Source of the DNA: Kudoa neothunni
Taxonomy: Eukaryota > Cnidaria
DNA length: 64,000 nt
Reading direction: 5' to 3'
NCBI GenBank assembly: GCA_964304625.1
Contig: OZ199838.1
Location: 310,001 to 374,000 of the forward strand
In this document: piece by piece, positions 51,595-62,594 of the stretch
Layout of the letters: each line of letters starts with the position of its first letter
Position numbering within the stretch: the first letter of the stretch is position 1
The notes under the pieces: model-generated
The model's database searches: none
What the model was told of the DNA's origin: nothing
Seen by the model: the letters and a program-made list of their open reading frames with translations, nothing else
Position numbers and translations under genes: made by a program

Positions 51595-53499
51595 CAATCG
51601 AACCAGGATATTGCGTAATTTTTTGGGAATGAAAAAAAATTACGCAATATAGGGTCTTGGCGCAAGCGCATTATGTATAAGAACAAAACTTTATTTTGGT
51701 TTAAAATGACTGGTAATTTCAGTCTGTTTATGCCTTTTTTTGATTATTTCAGATATGAAATCCATAACTGGATGCGTTGAAAATAAAGCTTTTGGGTTTT
51801 CTTTCATAAAAGCTTCTCTGATTAAATTGATCGCTTGTTTAAGTTCCGAAGTTGACACAAGCGTTTCATCTTTTACAAAATCCGGATCGACATTCTCTTT
51901 AAATTTATCAGATTCGTGCGTTTCAAGTAAATCTATCTTTTTCTCCTCTTCAATGTTGTTGATTTCGTCAAATTTTTTATCTAAAAAATAAGGTTGATGT
52001 ACAATGTAAAAGTGTGACAAAATTTTCACCATCATTATCAGAAAAATCTTGAGGTAAGATTTCACCATCTAATAATTTTTAATCCAGCGTGATAAAGGAT
52101 GGAATTACAACGCTCGAAAAGTCTAGATTTTCTGAAACAATTTTGAATAGTAATCGAAGATACGTTTTCCCATGTCTACTTCAAAGTTTTTATACAGTCC
52201 AAAACGGTATACTTAATTAAATTTGAATTGTTGTCTTCAGATAATTGATAGGTTGTCAAAATTTTACGGTACTGGCATTTTAAACTGCGTATGACACCAA
52301 GGTCCATTGGTTGTAATACATTTATGGTGTTTTTAGGTAAAAATACCAGTTTAACATTTTTAAATTCATGAAGGTTTTGTGGATGCACAGGGCACTGATC
52401 CAATAATATTAGAACTTTCCTTTTTTCTTCTTGGAATTTTTTATCATAGCATTTAAGGACATCGTAAAAAATTTCAGAAGACATCCTAGCATTTTTTGTG
52501 CATAACATTTCATAGGAAGTGGCTCTGATTTATTAAAACACCTGGGTTTTTGATACTTCCCTATTTATAATAAGTGGGAATTTTTCCCCTGTTCAGGACG
52601 CAGACACAAGAACAGTAACCTTTTTCTTGGATTGTTTCATTCCTTATACGTCGGATTCGTCATTTTAAGTATACGTGTGTAAGAGTAACTTTTCATAAAA
52701 AAAGACATTTCATCCGTATTTATTATGTTGCATTTTTTGTATCCTAGTGAGATTTCTGGAAATTTAACCAAAAAATCCCGTACAGTTTGATTATTCACAC
52801 TGCTGGCTTCGCTGTGCAATTTTTTATAATGAATACAGTATCTATTTTTAAATCCCACGAACCAACCATTACTACAGGCAAATTCATCAAGCCCTAGAGA
52901 TTTAGCGATAATTTTGGCCTTTTCAACAATTAAGTATGCAGAGACAATCTTCTGATTTCGCATTTTAGTGATCCAAGCGTAGAGTAAATTGTCCAACTCC
53001 TTGTATTTGCCTTCTTTCATTCTTTTTCTTGAAGCTGAAACAGTAGAATTAACAATATCATTTTGAGCAGCTAAAATCCTATCAAGTGTAGAGTGCCCTG
53101 CAAATATACTTTAATAGGGTTAGATAATTTTATATTATTAGATAGCTTGAAATGTTTAACAGTCATTGCTTTTGCTCCTTTAAGAGATTTAATTGAATTA
53201 TAGTGTTCAATAATTTCAATTTTTTCAGCCACCGTTCGCCGGTTCCTTGCCAGTTTTGTTTCGCATAATTCGAAAAGAAGATTAAGGGAGATTAAACCAA
53301 ACAAAATGTTACGCAGTAGAGAGATTTTAGTTTTAGCGCAATATCTTAAATTTTTACATCGTTAGCAACAACTTTTTATCTTAGCTTGTTTTGTTAGCAT
53401 CTATTTAAATAGTATATACGCAATGTTTTATTAAACAATCCAAAATACACGTTATATTTCAAAAAACTTGTGAAATTACGCAATATCCAGGTTCGACTG
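51595..53499 (-). mobile_element. Tigger (pogo-like Tc1/mariner) element, broken
   Basis: The ends CAATCGAACCAGGATATTGC and (reverse complement) CAGTCGAACCTGGATATTGC are flanked by TA (51593-51594 and 53500-53501). The minus-strand transposase has an N-terminal HTH part (TVAEKIEIIEHYNSIKSLKG) and a CENP-B-like second DNA-binding part (SNGWFVGFKNRYCIHYKKLH). The DDE core follows: NIINTDEMSFF, VLILLDQCPVHP and LQPMDLGVIRSLK, the three catalytic Asp blocks. The C-terminal part is acidic with TSELKQAINLIREAF. It lies in at least four open pieces separated by stops or frame changes. Both ends also form an inner hairpin (TTGCGTAATT with AATTACGCAA), seen again at 6307. Confidence 0.88.
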
Positions 53500-53629
53500 T
53501 ATATGGATTTTTTATCATATCTAAAACCATTAATAGAACCCCTAGTATGAGTTTATCAAGTCAAGTACGTTAAACTCCACAAAAAAGGAGTGTATTTGCA
53601 CGAACACCCAAATAGAAACGCCAATCGTA

Positions 53630-54048
53630 GGCTAAAGTTTATTTTAGCACTAGTGCGCGTCGATATACGCGAAAAAAAGAATTTTAGTAAAATCACATTT
53701 TTAATTATTGAAGCTATAGATCAGTTTTATTTGATTAATGGTTTCTCTAAAAACTCTATTTTTGATTTTTTTTTGAAAATATATTCTGACAAATATGATT
53801 TTATCAGATTGGGTTCCTTGTTTCGATTAAGTAGCCCAATATGCATTAGAAAATCGATACAGTATTTTTGGTTGAAGGATAATAAATCAATAAAAGAAAT
53901 ATTGACTTAATCTAGATCTATTGATCCTACTTCGGGAAGAGTTATCGTTAAATCCATGCTACCACCAAAAAAACCGCTCTCAATATTGTCCTGAAATTAA
54001 CCGATATTTATATCGACGCGCGCACTAGTGCTAAAGTAAATTTTAGCC
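53630..54048 (+). mobile_element. Merlin-like element with short transposase remnant
   Basis: 419 bp with long terminal inverted repeats: GGCTAAAGTTTATTTTAGCA on the left and GGCTAAAATTTACTTTAGCA (reverse complement) on the right, continuing through CTAGTGCGCG and TCGATATA. Flanks are CAATCGTA (53622-53629) and CCATCGTA (54049-54056), an 8-bp duplication with one change. Inside, a plus-strand frame up to 53910 includes IRLGSLFRLSSPICIRKSI, like the Merlin block S-I-R-x-G-S-F-F. GG termini and 8-9 bp duplications also fit Merlin. The catalytic core is missing. Confidence 0.6.
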
Positions 54049-54345
54049 CCATCGTATACATAACGATAGATGATATCGTTAACTAATTTAAATTTGACAA
54101 AGTATATAATGAGGAAAGTTAACTTCAGCCAACCATCAGCAGGTCATAAGTAGCGTTAATCCTATTATCGAACTCAAGTAATCTGCTTAACAAACTTTGA
54201 ATCGACAAAATCACCATTTTATAAAACACTTTTTGGAACATTTGGCAGTGTAAAAATGATTTAACGATTTTTTGAAATATTGCGATTTTTAACAAATTCC
54301 ATAAATGTCTCTCTATAAGGAAAAAATGGTGATGGGGGAATGTGT

Positions 54346-54867
54346 GGCACCTAAAAATCACTATCTTACGCATGTTCCTTCTTTCTAATTTTTCACTATT
54401 GTTTATAATAAAATAAAATAATACCGAATACAAAGACTCAGCTCAAAATAACAACTTCTAAATTCTAACAATTCTTAACCCGAACAATGTCGGATGCACG
54501 TGCAATCTCCATTCTGTGACAATAAACATTAATTTTCTCTTTCTGTCTCCGCTTATTAACTCGACTGTTACATATTATCAATAGTTAAATTTTCGTCTAT
54601 TTTAATATAACAACTTTAAATTGATGAATATAAAAGCAGGCCTTTCGTATTTTCCACAAAAAACATCATATTTGCTATTACATAAATATGTTTTATTAAC
54701 TACAAATGTGTATAAACAAGTTTACTATAGGTGTTTTTAGTTCATTGTTTTTTTGGACGATTTTATATTTACTTACAGAATGGTTATACATGCATTTTTA
54801 TTAACATTTATTAACTGCAAAAATTATGTATGTTAATATCAACAATTCTAAATTTTCATCCTAATAA
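54346..54867. other. AT-rich non-coding stretch
   Basis: No gene or repeat is recognised. Confidence 0.35.
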
Positions 54868-56045
54868 CTCTTTCATTCCCAGTGTCCCATTGGTGGGACA
54901 AACAATTTGTACATTATTTACGATTTCTATTTACCATTACCTACTCTAAATGTGAATAATTGATTTCTACTTGTCGATATTAATGTTATTTTTCCATCAC
55001 TAATTAAATAATAAAATAATATTTATTATAATAAACATTTAAATCATCGCCATCCATTAAGGCAATGTAACGAAAAGTGATTGATTAATATACCATGAAT
55101 ATAGAGTAATAAATATACGATAATTTTTTGTATAATATATAAATCATAACTAAAATAAAAAATGATAAATTAATAATAAATCAAATAAACTTCACGTGAG
55201 TCACACAAGGGACAATGGGGTTTTGAGGAACGCCGAAGATTGGGATAATGGATCATGACCTAGTTTTCAAATCTGATGATGAGTGGAAAGCCTTGGCTGA
55301 GTTCGTTGTTTTGCCCGATGCAGATATTTCGGAATCAGACATTATTTGTGACATCGAAGATGCGTCTTTTTTGGAAACTATTACTCATGGCGAAAATTAT
55401 GACCAAACTCAAAATTCTGAGAGTTCTGATGATGATATCTGCCAGAATACAATTTCCAAAAAGATTTTGTTCCACCAAATATAGAAAATGGATTAGAGAT
55501 ATCTACCACAAATTTTGATGAGTTAAAAGATTTGGTTATGCCGATAGACTACTATAAATTCTTTTTTGGTAATGATCTCTTCGAAAATATTGTCGTAGAG
55601 ACAAATTTATATGCCGTTCAGCAAAATTACAGTTTCAAAACCGATATTGAAGAAATTCAAAAATACCTTGGTGTCTTGATTATCATGGGCATAGTTAAAA
55701 TGCCCAGATATAGGTGATACTGGACAAAACTCTTGCGATATCCCATTGTTACTGAATGTTTTTCGAGAAATCGCTTGGGGCAATGTCGAAATATTTACAC
55801 TTCGTAAATAATAATAACATTGTGACCTACCCAAACTCTCCCAAATATCAAATATGACAAATTTTGCAAAAATTCTCCCTTTACTAAATTCGATCAGAGA
55901 AGCCTGCCCGAAAGTAGAATGTGAGAGGAATAATTCTATAGATGAGAAAATTATTCCTATTAGAGGAAAATGTAAGGCTAAGCAATACATTCCGAAAAAA
56001 CCGACAAAATGAGGTTTCAAAATGTTTGCCAGAATGATTCGTTGA
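54868..56045 (+). mobile_element. piggyBac 5' fragment, third lineage, broken
   Basis: The left end reads CTCTTTCATTCCCAGTGTCC with the palindrome GTCCCATTGGTGGGAC (54884-54899) just inside, typical of piggyBac; the TTAA has decayed. The plus-strand transposase begins MDHDLVFKSDDEWKALAEF (55248) with an acidic N-terminus. It continues with IEEIQKYLGVLIIMGIVKMP (about 55640-55710), KYDKFCKNSPFTKFDQ, and RKM then IHSEKTDKMRFQNVC (the block after catalytic Asp 1). Several stops and frame changes break it. It ends abruptly near 56045, where Helitron helicase sequence starts, so the 3' part is lost. Confidence 0.75.
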
Positions 56046-59000
56046 CACAAACTCTATCATATGACCAAATTCCCTCTTATTTCATATGGAAAGATTACAA
56101 ATGGATTAGACAAAAGAGAGGAATTCCTGTAGAGCAGTATTTTCCTACAAATCTTACATCCGTACCCCCATCCTAATTTCCGCGTTCACTTCGTACCCCC
56201 TCCTCTACGTGAATATCAATATTCAATTGTTCTTTTCATTTAAATACGAAAATAATAATACTAATAAAAAATGTCTCAAAATCATATTTGTATTATTTTA
56301 GTTTTTATTTTAACTCCAAATTTCCCCCTTTACTTCTAAACTAAATTAAAACCGAAATGTTTTGGTTAACTCAATTTGCTATGCATAATTGAAAAGGGAC
56401 GAACATTATCTTTTCACTCCTCATGACTTAACATTCAATGATCGGAGCTATTATTCATTCTTGCTTATGTATACCATTTTTGTGTAAAGTAATAAATAAG
56501 TCAAATAAATTATGTTATTATAATTATTCCAAAATATTAGACGCAAGGAATAAATATAAACTTAATACTTAATTATAAAAGGTATAGTTGCTTAAATAAA
56601 TTCTGTACTTAAAGGTGAAAATTAAATGAACCAAATAAAATTAGTCAATTCATATAGTTCATAAGAAACATTATTTCAAAATCAATTGTTATTTAGTATT
56701 TATTTGATCTGGCAGTTCTCTTGCTCGAGCTCGGTTTTCATACGTAATTAAAAGCAAGAGATTTTGTTGGAATATGAAACATGAAAATCGTTTTCGGGGT
56801 TTAATGAGTTCCGATATTTATTATTTGTGCATAATGAAGTCGATTAGCTTGTTTCATATATCATCTAGTACGGAAAAACCTAGCAAATTCCTCACTCTAT
56901 ATTGAGTCATATTTTAATTTAAACATAGAGACAGTGGGTTAAGAGAATTCCGATAATTCTAAACAGACGATTCCTTAATGTACCTGAATAAAAATAACTA
57001 ATTATTCTTTTAAAATTGTCAATCGTATATTTAAATGTATTAATAAATGCTCGGATTTTTGTCGTACCAATATTTTTCATGAAAATTTAGCCAAAATTCA
57101 TGTTAAACGTCAGGTACAAATTCGGGCATAAAACTTAAATTGTAACATGTTAAATCATATACAATAAAATGATGGATCTAAAATTTGGACAGAAGACAAA
57201 GTTTAAACCACATTGTGGTTTTATTTTTATAGATAGGGATTATTCCTAAGTAGATAAAAATGCGGACAACCTAATTACAGCTTAAGCATATAAATATGTT
57301 ATTTTGAAAGATAACAAAGTTACGATTTTACATGAAAATAGCGATAGTTAGATTTTGTAAGTTGAACAGGCTTAATATAAACTATTGCTCTACTGCGCTA
57401 TTTCGTAGAATCAAGCAGAATAAATTATAAATTAAATACTTATCAAATCCCATTATTGAATCAAAATTGATTGATATCAAAACAACCAGAAATATTATTG
57501 CACGCATTACGTCCTTACATGATTTAAACGGGGACTAACAAAAATTACGACATGAATAAACTAAGATTAATTTTTAAATTTATTCTTGAATGACTCCCGC
57601 ACCCTCAATGATGGCTCTTCACACCCCTAGGGGGTGCGGGAACCCCCTGTAGAGAAACACTTCTGTAGAGGGTCATGTCGATGTAAAATTTGATAATACG
57701 CTGGAAAGAGTTTACACTGTACATCCGAAGTATAGTGAATGTTTTTACTTGAGGATGCTTTTACATGAAATTAGAGGACCGAAGTGTTTTCAAGATCTGC
57801 GAATATTTGATGGTCAGCTGCACTCAACGTATAGAGAGGCACGTATGAAACTTGGTATGCTTCAAGATGATAATCATTGGGAGAACACTTTAAACGAAAC
57901 TGTTGTTACTAATACACCACACCAATTACGACGACTTTTCGCTTTAAGAACATGCGAATTAAGTTGTCCATACAATTTGTGGATGAAATTCAGAATTGAT
58001 ATGTGTGAAGATTATCAACATCAAATACAGTTACAAAATCCTGGCGATCATGTGGAATGTAGTTCGATAGTTTTCAACATGGCACTTATCGATATCGAAA
58101 ATGTAGTTATCGAAATGGGAGGTGAAACATTGGATAAATATGGGTTTCCACCAATCGATAGAACGTTTGATAATCATATCCAAAACGAAATTCAAAGAGA
58201 GTTTGGATATAACATTGTAAGTTTGAGAGAGTTTGTGTTAGTTAATAAACCAAAACTAATGAATGATCAGTTTTATTCATTTAACTCCAAGATGGATAGG
58301 GTTAACAATGGTAATGCACATGATCATATCTTCTTTATAGATGCTCCTAGTGGAATAGGGAAAACATTTATTATTAACCTGCTATTAGGAGAGCTGAGAA
58401 GTCGGTCGAAAATTGTTTTGGTTGTTGCTTCTTCAGGCATTGTCGCTATTTTACTTCCAGATGGTAGAACAGCCCGCATCACATTCAAGTTGCCATTAAT
58501 TTTAAATAATGATTCTACTGTTACATGTAAAATATCTAAAGGAACTGGACTCTCAGAATTGTTAAGATGTTGCAGCGCAATCATTGGGGATGAATGTACT
58601 ATGGCGAGTAATGTAGCTCTAGGAGCATTGGATCCTACTTTAAGAGACGTAACAGATAATAATAATTCGTTTGGAGGTATCACTGTTGTATTATCTGGTG
58701 ATTTTCGTCAAACATTACCAGTTATATCAGAAGGAACCAGATGTGATCAGGTCGATTAATGTTTAAAATCTTCATATTTTCGATCCAGAGAAAAAACATT
58801 AAAACTTTCCATCAATATGCGAGTTTATTTGAACAACGATCATCATGCAGGTGAATTTGCTGCTAATGTTTTGAAAGTTGGGGAGAAAAAATTTGTAAGC
58901 TATGCTAATAGAAACGTACCATTACACTTAATAGCCAACTTGGTTAATAAACTGGATGAATTACGGTGTAAAGTATTCCCTGATATACATTTAAACGTTT

Positions 59001-59525
59001 CAAATATGGGTTGGTTACGTGGGTGAGGAATTTTGGCACCAACAAACAATATTGTTAACACTATAAATAATCGGATGGTAAGACATACCATGAAAGGAGA
59101 GAGTTTACAAATCTTTTGATACCGTTGTAGATCCCTCGGAAACTGTAAATTATTCTGTGGAATTTTTGAAAAGTATTGAAATGTCAGGGCTACCATCTCA
59201 TAACATTGCTTTAAAGGTGGGGGTACAAAGAATGTTAAAGAGGAATATTGATTCATCAAAATTATGTAACGGTACGCGGCTGGCTGTGAAAAGAATGATG
59301 GCATACTTTATTGAAGCCCCAATTATGACCGGATGTAACAAAGGTGAGGATGTGTACATTCCACGAATTCCATCTAATAGTACTTTTAATTTCTGTCGAC
59401 TTCGGTTGCCAATTAAACCCTGTTTTGCAATATCTCTAAATAAATCACAGGGAAAAACCTTTAAAATAACTGATCTACCTATAGAGGACTCATGTTTTCC
59501 ACATGACCAATTTTTTTACTTATAA
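56046..59525 (+). pseudogene. Helitron PIF1-like helicase, partial, split by a hAT element
   Basis: Coding sequence runs 56046-56126 (YDQIPSYFIWKDYKWIRQKR), is interrupted by a hAT insertion, and resumes at 57671 (VYTVHPKYSECFYLRMLLHE). Helicase motifs are Walker A SGIGKTF (about 58345), motif Ia VVASSGIVAILL, Walker B GDEC (about 58586), GDFRQTLPVI (about 58700), SINMRVYL, CNGTRLAV (about 59260) and the C-terminal ISLNKSQGKTF (about 59432). These match the helicase half of Helitron Rep-Hel proteins. The HUH Rep half is absent. Breaks include a stop at 58757 and frame changes near 59020-59150. Helitrons replicate by rolling circle, and this copy can no longer do so. Confidence 0.85.
56135..57662. 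mobile_element. hAT element inserted in the Helitron helicase
   Basis: It is bounded by an exact 8-bp duplication CTGTAGAG (56127-56134 and 57663-57670). Ends are CAGTATTTTCCTACA and (reverse complement) AAGTGTTTCTCTACA, each followed by an ACCCCC-rich block (CCGTACCCCC and CCGCACCCCC). The 1.5 kb interior has no recognisable transposase. The helicase frame continues on both sides, so the element inserted after that copy was made. Confidence 0.82.
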
Positions 59526-59529
59526 GATA

Positions 59530-60150
59530 ACTTATCTGTAGTTCTACTTGTAACAGTGGAGCACTACAGAATTTCATATTTATTTGTCAACGTATATTAT
59601 AACGTTTTTAATTCATTAACACAATCTATGGAATGCAAAAAACAGAGCAAGTTTAAAATTTTTTTAGTTCGATGTTGTCACTCCGATATATCAAAATATT
59701 GACTGTAATCAGTAGAATTAATTCGCACAATCGATAGTTAAGTGTGACTGAGATCTTTTAGCGAATATGTAGATTCCATTTCAAATACTATAACTTAAAT
59801 AATTTACTTCCAGTTACATCATGTAAATTCCCAATGAATATATTTTGACGAATATTAATATTTTTTGCTTCCATAAATACATTTTTTATCCTCATTATAT
59901 GCTTTTTTAACCAACATGGGCCTTACATATGGGTTAAAAACATATTTATTGTTTAAACAATGATTTTTTAGCAAAAATATAATGAGGTTACTTTAAATAG
60001 GCTAAACCTTTTGCCCAAATTGAGAATTAAATTTGAATATGATTTTCTCTAACAAAATCAATTATTTACATTTGCTCCAATTCGGTAGCTTTCAATTCTC
60101 AAAATAAAAATCGCCTAGAATAGCCTTAAATTCAATAAAAATATTCGCAA
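59530..60150. other. AT-rich non-coding stretch
   Basis: No gene or repeat is recognised. Confidence 0.35.
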
Positions 60151-60394
60151 TTACTTAAAACAACATGTCCTTCATGTTAGCTTCAATTCTAGGTATGGGA
60201 AGCTCCAGTATTTTATAGAAAAAAATTCTGAAAATCGACGACAAACACGGTTTCAAATAATTATAATCCTCTCGGAGCCGAATTTTAATCAGCTTAAAAT
60301 TTAGCGCGTATTTGTACGCCTTGAAAGTAACAATAAGATCGATTCTGTATTTTTTCATAAACTTTACATTTTCCTAAATGCGCTTAGATATTGA

Positions 60395-60507
60395 AACCAA
60401 ACGTTGGAGCTATATATAAGAAAGCAAATTTTACCGGACATGTGTACTTGTGGCCACACACATATCTTCGGCCCTCTTCGGAGCAACATCTTTATCCTTC
60501 CTTTATA
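60395..60507 (-). mobile_element. Helitron 5' end fragment, minus strand
   Basis: On the minus strand it reads TATAAAGGAAGGATAAAGATG, then TATGTGTGTGGCCACAAGTA and CACATGTCCGG. This has the same order as the 5' region of the Helitron at 62595 (TATGTTTGTTTGTGTG, GTACGCATGTGCGG), though diverged. It points away from the Tigger at 60508. Confidence 0.45.
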
Positions 60508-62594
60508 CAGTGGATGACGGCTAATTCGCACTTTTTTCATTGTCGCCAAAATAAATAAACCCGGAGGTTTTTATCATTATATATATATATGAGTAGAATA
60601 ATTAATTATGACGATATACAACTTTAAAATGTTTTATCCTATTAAATATGAGAAAATGTTATGAGTTAAACCCATTGATGGATAATTCGCACTAATTTCC
60701 GTGGAACAGGGATGCAAAGCGCGCGCCGGAATCATTTAATACAGAAATATGGATGAACAAAGAAAGCATAAATGGATGACACTTACCGAAAAATATAATA
60801 TTATTAAATATTTCGAAATTCAGCCTCCAAAAAATGCTAAAAGTCACACAGTGAAACACTTTGGTTTATTCTCTATTTCAACTTTGAATGGAATATTATT
60901 GAAAAAAGAGGAAATAAAGAGCTCCGTTGAGACCGGAGTAGTCAAGAAAAATCGTAAAACCTTGAAAAAGGGTTCAAATGATGAAATTGATCAACAAGTT
61001 TTTGAGTAGTTAATATGGATGAGGTCTAAAAAATTGGAAATTTCGTCGTTGGAAATTATTTCGAAACGAAATGAATTTGCAAAAAACATTAATAAAGAAG
61101 CGGAAGATATGAGCTATGGTTGGTTTCGTGGATTCAATGAAAGATTTAATTTCCGACGACTAAATTTTCATGGTGAGGCAAACATGGTAAACATGGAACC
61201 TGTCGATGATTGGAAACTTCAATTAAAAAATATATTGAAAAATTATAAAGCTGGACAAGTGTACAACATTGATGAAACAGCTTTATTCTATAAACAACAT
61301 CCCAGTAAGATATATAAGCTATACAGTAACGACAAAAAGCGTCATTGACTTGCTACATGTCGTTAAAAAAATAATTATATCAACATCTAATTTATGTCAA
61401 TCATCAACAAATACCCATTGGAATTTTTTAAGAACTATTTTACAATACGTTATATTCACGCGAACGTATTTATGGTAGCCTAATTTAGGAAGAAGTTATG
61501 TTCTATCTACTGAGGTAAATGCAAAATGCTCAAAGCGATAAAAAAAAGAGTTACGCTTTTATTGGGAGCATCATTATTAGGCGAAAAATTGGAACCATTA
61601 GTGATTGGTCATAATGAAAAACCAAGGTGTTTTAAAAATTTGAAAGATAATCCAGTTTCTTACTTCTCCAATAAGAAAGCATGGATGACCTCAGAGATAT
61701 TTAAGAAATATTTAGTTAAATTAAATTCTAACTTCAAAGAGCAGAACAAAAAAATTGTGCTATTTCATGATAATGCGAGTTGCCATTCACCATTATAATT
61801 ATCAAATATTGAATTATTATTTTTCCCTAAAAACACAACTAATGTTTTGAAACCTATGAATCAAGGGATTATTAATTCATTTAAAGCTGTTTATAGAAGA
61901 TATCTAATAAATAGATCTACATTTTTAGTTGAGAATGATATTGAACTTAAGCCAATTGATTGATTAGAGGCGTTGGTACTTGTAAAAAAATCGTGGGAGG
62001 ACGTAACGATCCAAACAATATCCAATTGTTTCAAGAAAGCTGGATTTAGATTCGATGGTAACGAAGACCCTTATTACTATTTTATACAAACTTAATAATT
62101 GTACATAGACGAACCTATAAACCATGAAGTTTTAGATGAAATCGACGATCCAGAGATAATACAATGCCAAGATGAAGAAGAACTCGTTCAAGTCTGTGAA
62201 TTTGAGGACAACCGTGGAAACGATAGCGTAACCATTGATATAAAGAAATTGTCTGATTGTGAACCCGAAACATACAAAGAAAAGTCATATACCACGAAAG
62301 AAGCGCTGAAGTGCTTTGAATATTTAAAGGGATACTTCATTAAGAATGGATCAAATATGTTGGATTATCTTATCTTCACAAACTAGAAGAAGAAATGTTT
62401 CTAATCTCAAAAAAAGGATTTAAGCAAACGAAAATAGCAAATTTTATTTAAAAAAAGTAGGATAATAGATTTCTTATAAAATCGACCCCATCTTTTGCGC
62501 GTGCGCCAAATAAATGCGAATTAGCCAGCAGTGATGTTTAATTTGCACTTTTTCTCTGGTCCCAAAGGGATTACGAATTAGTCGTCACCCATTG
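60508..62594 (+). mobile_element. Tigger (pogo-like) element, second lineage, broken
   Basis: The ends CAGTGGATGACGGCTAATTC and (reverse complement) CAATGGGTGACGACTAATTC are flanked by TA (60506-60507, 62595-62596). The plus-strand transposase starts MDEQRKHKWMTLTEKYNIIK (60749). It continues with SYGWFRGFNERFNFRRLNFH (CENP-B-like domain), VYNIDETALFYK (Asp 1), VTLLLGASLLGEKLEPLVIG, VLFHDNASCHS (Asp 2) and LKPMNQGIINSFKAVYRRYL. In the last block the usual Asp is replaced by Asn. A stretch of about 150 bp at 61350-61530 does not fit the transposase and looks inserted. Stops near 61009, 61798 and 61963 also break the frame. Confidence 0.87.

Larger units (their letters stand above)
50891..54345 (-). 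mobile_element. Helitron-like element, interrupted by Tigger and Merlin-like insertions
   Basis: On the minus strand the element ends with the hairpin CCCCAAGCAACGTTGGG followed by CAGTTCGCACTAA (50891-50920), the Helitron 3' layout (hairpin then CTRR). Its pieces at 50891-51592, 53502-53629 and 54049-54345 match, in reverse, consecutive parts of the element at 62595-63742. With the insertions set aside the element is about 1.15 kb, has no coding capacity and is therefore non-autonomous. The intact TA and 8-bp junctions show the order of events: Helitron first, then the two insertions. Confidence 0.7.

Noticed and set aside
55607-56050. 147-codon open frame on the minus strand
   Set aside because: It is the antisense of the piggyBac transposase fragment and its apparent hydrophobicity follows from that.
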